From positions 46,263,212 to 46,327,211 of the forward strand of contig CM046451.1 of NCBI GenBank assembly GCA_025506515.1: DNA of 64,000 nt. Direction: 5' to 3'. The DNA is from Flaveria trinervia. Its lineage: Eukaryota; Streptophyta; Magnoliopsida; Asterales; Asteraceae. Under the pieces are notes generated by a model. It was not told where the DNA came from. It saw only the letters and a program-made list of their open reading frames with translations, and did no database searches. Shown in pieces: positions 57,530 to 64,000 of this stretch. How positions within the stretch are numbered: the stretch's first letter is position 1; each line of letters starts with the position of its first letter. A program made the translations under genes and the position numbers.

Positions 57530-60500
57530 CTACTTCCCATGTATAAGCCTGTAGGATTCTCTGGTGTATGCTCTGAGAAAAATAATTTGTTCTTCCATGG
57601 TAAGATTTTCAGCTCCACCATCAAACAATCCTTCATGCCTATACAGCTCTGAAATGTACTTAACCTGTTTGCCATTTTTGAGCTCAACTGTTGTGATCTG
57701 TCTGTATGCAAACTCATCTGGGTGAGTCCCTTCAAGTAACAGACTAAGCTCATTTTGTTTGAAGTTCTCAAGCCTCTTGTAGACTAACCCCTTTTTAATC
57801 ACTCTGTTCTCTAACATCTTTTGGGGTGGCTGTTTAGTTTCATAGGCCTTCTTGAAATCTTCAACAATTTCCGAGGGTGATACTACAAGGACCACTGTGA
57901 TCTCTTCATCTACGATCCTTTTTACTTGGCCCTTGTATCTCGAAGGAATGTCTTTCTTCACAATTCTGTGAGCCACCCTAGGATCAGGCCATATTCTCAC
58001 CTTTTCCTTTTGATATTGAAATGTTAGCAAGGGTGTACAATCTCAGAGCTTCCTTCTTCATACTGATTATTGATGAAGAAGCAGCATAAGTTTTGTCTAT
58101 GCTTTTCAGCATCTGATCATCATGAAGCTTTTGCTGCTGTTCTTCTTCTATCTTTACTCTCACAGCTTCCATCTGTGAGGTGGGAGTGATGGGCATAGGT
58201 TTGGCTTTAGGCAAAGTTATGACTGTAGAAAGAGGCAGCTATCTTCTTCCTCATCATCCTCTTTTTCTTCTTCTTCTAGCCTGAACACCCTTCTCTTCTT
58301 CTTCTTGGGTGCATCATCGGCTGTTGGTTTTGAGGGTAAAGGAGTTGGTTTAGAGGGTTGTGGTAGTGGTGATTTTGAAGTGGGAGGTTTTGCAGGTTGT
58401 TCTAGCATTCTTGTAGTGAGTGAGGCTTTTGAGTGTTTTGCTAGTTCCTTTCTGTTCCCAGCACCTGCCTCATTTAGTGCTTCAATCACCAATCCCTTAG
58501 TGTATGATTCAGACGAACAGATCTTGGTGGTTATTGCCAAGATACTGTCCCTGGTCCATGACTTAATCTCGATCAATGATCCTAAGGTATTTTGCAATGA
58601 ATCTGATCATGATCTCTAGTCTTTCTCTTTCCAATGCATCATAACTTGCCCATCTTGAGTTAATTTCTTCAACTTCAAGTCTCCTAATCTCTGAGTCAAG
58701 CTGTGCAGTATCGAACCCCTGTCTATACAGTTGATCAATAATAGAGTCCATTGATTTACTGTGTGTAGCATCCGCCATTTTGATCATCTCATCGAGGTTT
58801 GAGTTCTTTTTCTTTTCTTAACCTTCTCTTCTTATATGTGACATGAAAGTCTTTGTGACTTTCACACCACTTGATCAATGTCAGCTCCTTCACAAACTCC
58901 TCTTCCTTCTCAGTCTCCTTATCTTTCTTCCCCTCTATGCTCTTCCTCTTTGCTTTCACTGACTGACTCTCCCCCTTTTTGGTTGCATTGGTTGCAAGGG
59001 TTTGAGTAGCAGAAAGCCTTGTGCTCACAATCTCCTCTACCAGGGTTGTATGATTGAGGGAAGCCTCTCATCCATGGTTTTGATCACAATGTCTGTGATC
59101 ATTGGGGTGATAAGAGGTAGGGATTGCTGAAAGATAGCAGCTGTTTGCTCAGAGGGGTCTCTCCCTGAGAAGCAGTGCCAGAAATAGAGGCTGGTGGCTC
59201 AGAAGTTTTGAGTGGCTGAGTGTGTGGAAGACCTTCAGGTGAAGGTGCCATCTGTGGGTTTATTTTGGTGGCAGATGGACTTGCTTGTTGAGAGAATTGG
59301 TCAAGTATTATTGTAGTCTACTGACTTCTTCTCAAGAATTGTGTTCTGGGCCAGAACATCATAAAAGAAGCCTAGGTCATCATCAGCAGATGCTGAATCA
59401 CCTGACCTCCTGCTTGTAGCAGGATGTACATGCACTGGGTGTAGACCAGTTTTAGCATGTGCCCCTTTCTCTTGGAACTGGGGACTTCCAGCCTCAGGAT
59501 AATGTCCCTCATTAGCTGTTGCCTCTGGTGAGGTCTTAGCTATGTTGATCATGTGCTGATTCAGAAGAGGTGGCAGCCTCACCAGATGTTCTGGTCTCCA
59601 TATCCACACCAGGAGATAGAACAGTGAAACCCTCGTGCTGTGGGCTGTGAGGAGCATGTTGATCCTCTTCCTCAATTGCTGTGGTTTTCCCCTTTGTTGG
59701 TGCTTTTTGGGAGGAGGAGAGGCATGCAGCTGAGTCAGCACGTTTGCAATAATGAGGTAGGACTTTGTGGGGCGGTTGCAGTGGGAGATGGGTTAAAAGC
59801 AGTATGCACCTGGGGAGAATGGTGCTCTTTAATGGCAATCTCCTCAAATGAGGAAGATCCCAGATTAGTGGGTACCCCTTCTTTGGTTGCTGCAGGCTCC
59901 TTTTGAGAGGAATCCTGAGCGGCTGTGGCTGGTGAAGTCCTTGTATCCACTAGGGGGTTATAACCAGTGGATATAGTCTGCGTTGTGTTGCAGGGGCATC
60001 CTCAGGGGACTCATTTCCCTGAGTAGCCTTTTTTGTCTTCTTTTTAGTGGGTTTGGTGGGGACTTTGGATTTGGAGGTGGTGGCTGTGGGTTCCAGCTGC
60101 GTGGGTTTGCGCAGCTTGCAGCCAGTTTTAGTGATTGGTCAGAGTTGTGCCGGGAGTATACTTCAGGCAATACAGCCGTAGCAGGACTCCCAGGCCAACA
60201 AGTCCCTCAGCTTGAAGCTGGTTTTCAATTATGGCCATTATGAACCGAGGATATAATATCCAACGGTTAGCGAGTTGTTTTGGGCCATATCCTTGAGCTC
60301 TAAAAATAGTATTTCAGAAAATTTAAAGGTTGTTGCTCAAGGATGGAGTACATTACCTGTTGCCACCGTGTGGACATTTGATCCCATGATGAAGTCTTGG
60401 GGGCAAGGCAGACATTTACCAGGTGAAAGATGAGACGTTCGGCATCTTGGAAATGTTTCTTCAGTATGGTAGATGCACTCAGGTCACCCTGGTATCCATG

Positions 60501-60838
60501 CTGGGCAAATGATTGATCGATTGTGCCCTTTGGATAACCAGTTGGGAAAGTGGCATCATCCAGATTGAGGGTTTGGCGAGAATGTCTGGAGTAATGACCA
60601 CTTTTTGATGATGGACAAACGATTGAAGAGACTCTGTGTCATTCTCCTCAGAGACAAGAGTGACGTTTGTCCAGAATTGGTTAAGAGATTCGGCATATAT
60701 GGTGGGATTTAACAAAAAAGCCGTTTTGTAAGGTGACTGAACCATTAAATCAATGGCGTTGTGAAACTTGGTCCAGTATGGCGATTTTGTGAGATGTGCG
60801 ACACAGTTGTGTCGAGGTTTTAGTTGCATGGTCGCCAT
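57530..60838 (-). pseudogene. A3 env-like ORF (frameshifted)
   Basis: Starts at 60838 with the KPRHNCVAHLTKSP opening. Pieces at 60838-60479, 60170-59958, 59950-59735, 59741-59301, 59028-58789, 58787-58563, 58597-58217 and 58214-57984. The best-preserved C-terminal piece is 58030-57530 (166 codons: WPDPRVAHRIVKKDIP, then KNGKQVKYISELYRHEGL). It defines the end of this ORF, about 200 bp before the purine tract. Order of segments is identical to A2. Unknown function. Confidence 0.82.
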
Positions 60839-60918
60839 TGATGAAGAGAGGTTACAGAGTTTTTTTGAACGTTAGGTTTGAGAAGAGAAGAAAGTAAAAC
60901 TCTGAAGGTGGGATAAGG

Positions 60919-60926
60919 TATTTAAA
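60919..60926 (-). promoter_or_regulatory. TATA-like box before the A3 env-like ORF
   Basis: TTTAAATA on the minus strand, about 80 bp upstream of the ATG at 60838; one base from the A1/A2 form. Confidence 0.45.
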
Positions 60927-60949
60927 GGAGAGTTAGAAATCGACTGAAG

Positions 60950-61725
60950 GTTTTGGTGTTAGTCATCAGTTGTTGAAACTACTGATGACGTGGTATTAAC
61001 TTTCAAGGTTTGAAATGACTGACCGTATTGGTGTGATCAGCAGTTGTTATAAAACAACTGAAGACTTGATTTTAACCATCAGACGTTGAAACAGCTGAAG
61101 TCTCTGATTTAGTCATCAGTAGTTATAAAACTACTGAAGATTTAGTCATCAGTACTTATAAACTACTGAAGACAGTTTTGACTTCAGGTGGTGAAACAAC
61201 TGAGGACTTGGTATTAGTCATCAGTAGTTGTGAAACTACTGAAGACTTTGGTTTTACCATCAGTTGTTGTAAACAACTGAAGACTTGGTGTTAGTCATCA
61301 GTAGTTGTGAAACTACTGAAGACATGGTATTGCTTCAGTTGTTTAGAAGGAACAACAGTTGGGAAACTACTAAAGAGAAAAAAAGCTCATCAGTAGTTGT
61401 CGTCAATTCATTGATTTTCAGCTGTTTCAGTCTGACCTCCACTCTTACTCATCAGACTTAGATCTGAGTTTCAGATGTTTCATTGGTCATCAGTACTTAT
61501 CTGCATTTCTGACATCAGTAGTTGTGCTACAACAGCTGTTGTGACTACATCAGCTGTTGTAACTACATCGCTGTTTCAACAAATAAAGTACTTGAGTACT
61601 GAGAAGTTAATCTAGTAGTTTTAAAACTTCTAAGAGGATAAATTCAGTACTTATATATATGACAATAAACTAATGATCATCAGTACTTGTGAGCTGAGAT
61701 CACCAGTAGTTGTCACTTATTCTAG
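60950..61725 (-). repeat. Hairpin array between pol and env-like ORF of A3
   Basis: Alternating stems CAGTAGTT/AACTACTG (61222-61229 with 61234-61241) and CAGTTGTT/AACAACTG (61261-61268 with 61272-61279). About ten units. Confidence 0.87.
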
Positions 61726-61729
61726 CTGC

Positions 61730-62621
61730 AGCATACCAAGCCTTAACACTAGGTTTTGGAAAGTTTGCTATCCAAGGGCTTAGTGAAAATGTCTGCAAGC
61801 TCATCAGCACTAGGAACAAATTTTGGATCAATTAGACCTTTTTCAAAACAATCTCTAATAAAATGGTGTCTGATTTCAATATGTTTAGTCCTAGAGTGCT
61901 GGACAGGATTCTTGACAATGCAAAGAGCTGAAGAGCTGTCCATTAACAATGGGGTCTTAGTCTCTGTTATGCCATAATCCAATAATTGGTTTTGAAGCCA
62001 GAGTACCTGAGATGTACAACTTGCAGCAGCAATGTACTCTGCTTCAGCAGTTGATGTAGCAACTGAGGTCTGCTTCTTACTCTGCCAAAAAATCAAGCAG
62101 TTGCCTAAGAATTGGCATCCTCCAGAAGTGGACTTTCTTGTCAACTTACACCCTGCATAGTCACTGTCAGAAAAAGCAACTAATTTACCAGAATGTCTAG
62201 TAGAATACCATAAACCTAGAGATGGAGTGCCTTGCAAATATCTAAAGATCCTCTTGACTGGAATCAAATGAGACTCCTTAGGTGCAGCCTGAAATCTAGC
62301 ACAAACACATGTAGCAAACATAATATCTTGTCTAGAAGCTGTTAAGTACATCAAGGACCCAATCATACATCTGTAAAGTGTTTCATCAACCACTTTACCT
62401 TTCTGATCTGTATCCAGTTGTGTGGTGTTGCACATGGGAGTAGAACAGGGCTTACACTTTTGTAAATCAAACTTTTCCAAAAGATCTTTTGTGTATTTGG
62501 ACTGATGAATGAAAATTCCATCAGCCTTTTGTTTGATTTGCAAACCCAGAAAGAACTGTAATTCTCCCATGGCACTCATTTCAAACTTCTGTTTCATCAA
62601 CTTTGTAAAGGCATCACACAA
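61730..62621 (-). pseudogene. A3 reverse transcriptase C-terminal part and RNase H
   Basis: Open for 290 codons (62621-61749): MSAMGELQFFLGLQIKQK, then all RNase H blocks (FSDSDYAGC, STAEAEYIAAA, KHIEIRHHFIRD) and the pol C-terminus (FTKPLD). It is the best-preserved RNase H in the window and lacks the extra block seen in A1. Confidence 0.93.
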
Positions 62622-63500
62622 CTGTGGATCAGAGGATGCAAAAATAATATCATCATCAACATTTGAACAAGTAGATTATGCTGCCAGCTTTCTTAATGAA
62701 TAAAGTCTTATCTATGGAGCCTCTAGTGAAATTATTTTCCAGAAGAAAGTTTGATAATGTCTCATACCAGGCTCTAGGAGCTTGTTTCAACCCATAGAGA
62801 GACTTATCAAGCTTATACACCCAATTAGGATGTTTATTATCCTCAAAACCTGGTGGTTGACATACATAACCTCTTCTTTAATTTTCCCATACAAAAATGC
62901 ACTTTTGACATCCATTTGAAAAACCTTAAGGTTGTGATAAGCACATAAGCTAAAAACAATCAAATTGCTTCCAGTCTGGCTACAGGGGCAAAGGTTTCAT
63001 TATAATCAATACCTTCCTCTTGTGAAAACCCCTGTACAACCAGTCTGGCCTTGTTCTTAACAATAAGCCCATTTTCATCAGTTTTGTTCCTAAACACCCA
63101 TTTAGTGCCTATTGCACACTTACCTGGAGGTAGAGGAACCAGTTCCCACACTTGCTGTTTCTTGAACTGAAGAAGCTCAAGCTGCATGGCTTCAACCCAT
63201 CCATTGTCCCTTAAAGCAATGTGATAGTTCTTTGGCTCTTGCTGACTAATGAAGAGAGCATAGAAGCAGAAATTAGACAATTGACTTCTTGTTGAAACGC
63301 CAGCATTGATATCACAATGATTTGAGAGATAGGGTGATTCTTCAGATCTTGGTACACATAAGATCTGTGCAAGTGTTTGTAGCAGGCTCAGCAGCAACAG
63401 ATGGTGATGGTGAAGCATTTCCTTGAAACCAATCAGTAGATGGTAATTCAAAGGAAGTTGAAGTTGTAGAAATCTCATCAGCATTTGTTGTGGATTGTGC
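62622..63500 (-). pseudogene. A3 reverse transcriptase N-terminal and palm part
   Basis: 63484-62960 carries WELVPLPPGKCAIGTKW and the QGFSQEEGIDY block. 62950-62622 holds ALYGLKQAPRAWYE after shifts. At 62650-62665 the YVDD block is altered: the Tyr codon is lost and an extra GAT is present (NVDDD). Confidence 0.87.
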
Positions 63501-64000
63501 TACTGAAGCTACAAGAACGTCAGGTCTAGCTGAATCAGGCAGTTGATCACTAAACTGAAAAGGTGATTACTGATATCATCATCATCATCAGTAACACCAG
63601 ATGGATGACTAGCTACTGAAGATGATGGTTTCATATGATCTGCAACAGCAGGTGGTTGATAAGGAACATATTACAGAATGTCCAGATCAAACAACTCCAT
63701 AGGGTTTTGTGGAATTGTATCCTTAGGGGATTCATTGAACTTCACATGCAAGGTTTTTTCAACTATCTTTGTCCGACAGTTGAATACTCTATAAGCCTTG
63801 CAAGTGGATGAATACCCAACAAAATATCCTGCATCCACCTTAGAATCAAACTTTTGGAATTGATCCTTTGTGTTGAGAATGTAACAGGGACACCCAAATG
63901 CTCTAAAGAATGAAATCAAAGGGGCTAAATGATGTAAAACTTCATAAGGAGTTTTCATCATCAACCTCTGATTTACTAAGGCTCTATTCTATACATAGCA
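63501..64000 (-). pseudogene. A3 post-integrase linker (partial)
   Basis: 63964-63671 carries AGYFVGYSSTCKAYRVFN. The frame is broken at 63671 and the acidic linker follows to about 63500. The integrase lies outside the window. Confidence 0.85.

Larger units (their letters stand above)
56356..64000 (-). mobile_element. A3: family A copia retrotransposon, minus strand, right part outside window
   Basis: From the left edge: 3' LTR, purine tract, env-like ORF, TATA-like box, hairpin spacer, RNase H, reverse transcriptase and post-integrase linker, all on the minus strand. Integrase, protease, gag and the 5' LTR lie beyond 64000. GTTTA at 56351-56355 is the candidate left target duplication; it cannot be checked here. 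Inserted into E. Confidence 0.93.

Overview
The window is nuclear repeat DNA from a flowering plant. Every coding trace I can support belongs to LTR retrotransposons of the Ty1/copia and Ty3/gypsy superfamilies. I see no cellular gene, rRNA, tRNA gene or CRISPR array. The copia elements carry a long extra reading frame between pol and the 3' LTR (SIRE/Maximus-like, often called env-like). Its N-terminus resembles a frame I recall as common in Asteraceae retroelements, so an Asterales-type eudicot is my best but weakly held guess.

Names used here. Family A copia: A1 (minus, 1-23643, left end outside the window), A2 (plus, 7162-19585, complete) and A3 (minus, 56356 to beyond 64000). Gypsy family G: two LTRs on the minus strand, G-1 (23644-24721) and G-2 (27449-28718 plus 33605-33929), and G-3 (plus, 28719-33599, internally deleted). 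Other copia elements: C (24722-27448, plus, 3' remnant), H (33930 to about 39250, minus), E (39569-41973, 44448-45019 and 55562-56355, plus, env-like remnant), T (41974-44442, minus, complete small non-autonomous element) and K (45020-55561, plus, complete but decayed).

Nesting on the left: C was hit by G-1, G-1 by A1, and A1 (inside its protease) by A2. In the middle, the 3' LTR of C is cut by G-2. G-2 received G-3 with a perfect 5-bp target duplication, and it is abutted by H. On the right, E received T (perfect target duplication CTACT), then K, and is cut by A3. A2 is the youngest insertion (LTRs nearly identical). K and T are older (LTRs visibly diverged).

How the parts work: each autonomous copia copy once encoded gag (capsid and nucleocapsid), an aspartic protease, integrase, reverse transcriptase and RNase H, in that order. 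Transcription starts from a TATA box in the LTR, and reverse transcription is primed at an initiator-Met tRNA site next to the 5' LTR. All copies here carry frameshifts or stops, but several A2 breaks are one-base losses in homopolymers and may be sequence errors.

The most interesting structure is not a gene. Each LTR family carries, upstream of its TATA box, an array of a short element-specific dyad motif. Family A uses CAGTAGTT/AACTACTG, K uses CATCCGCATT/AATGCGGATG, and H uses AGTCG-TG-CGACT. The same motif recurs in the segment after pol of the same element. In A1-A3 and H this segment is followed by its own TATA-like box and then the env-like ORF. In the gypsy family the LTR backbone is conserved but the array differs from copy to copy, and two of the array types match arrays of copia elements in this window.
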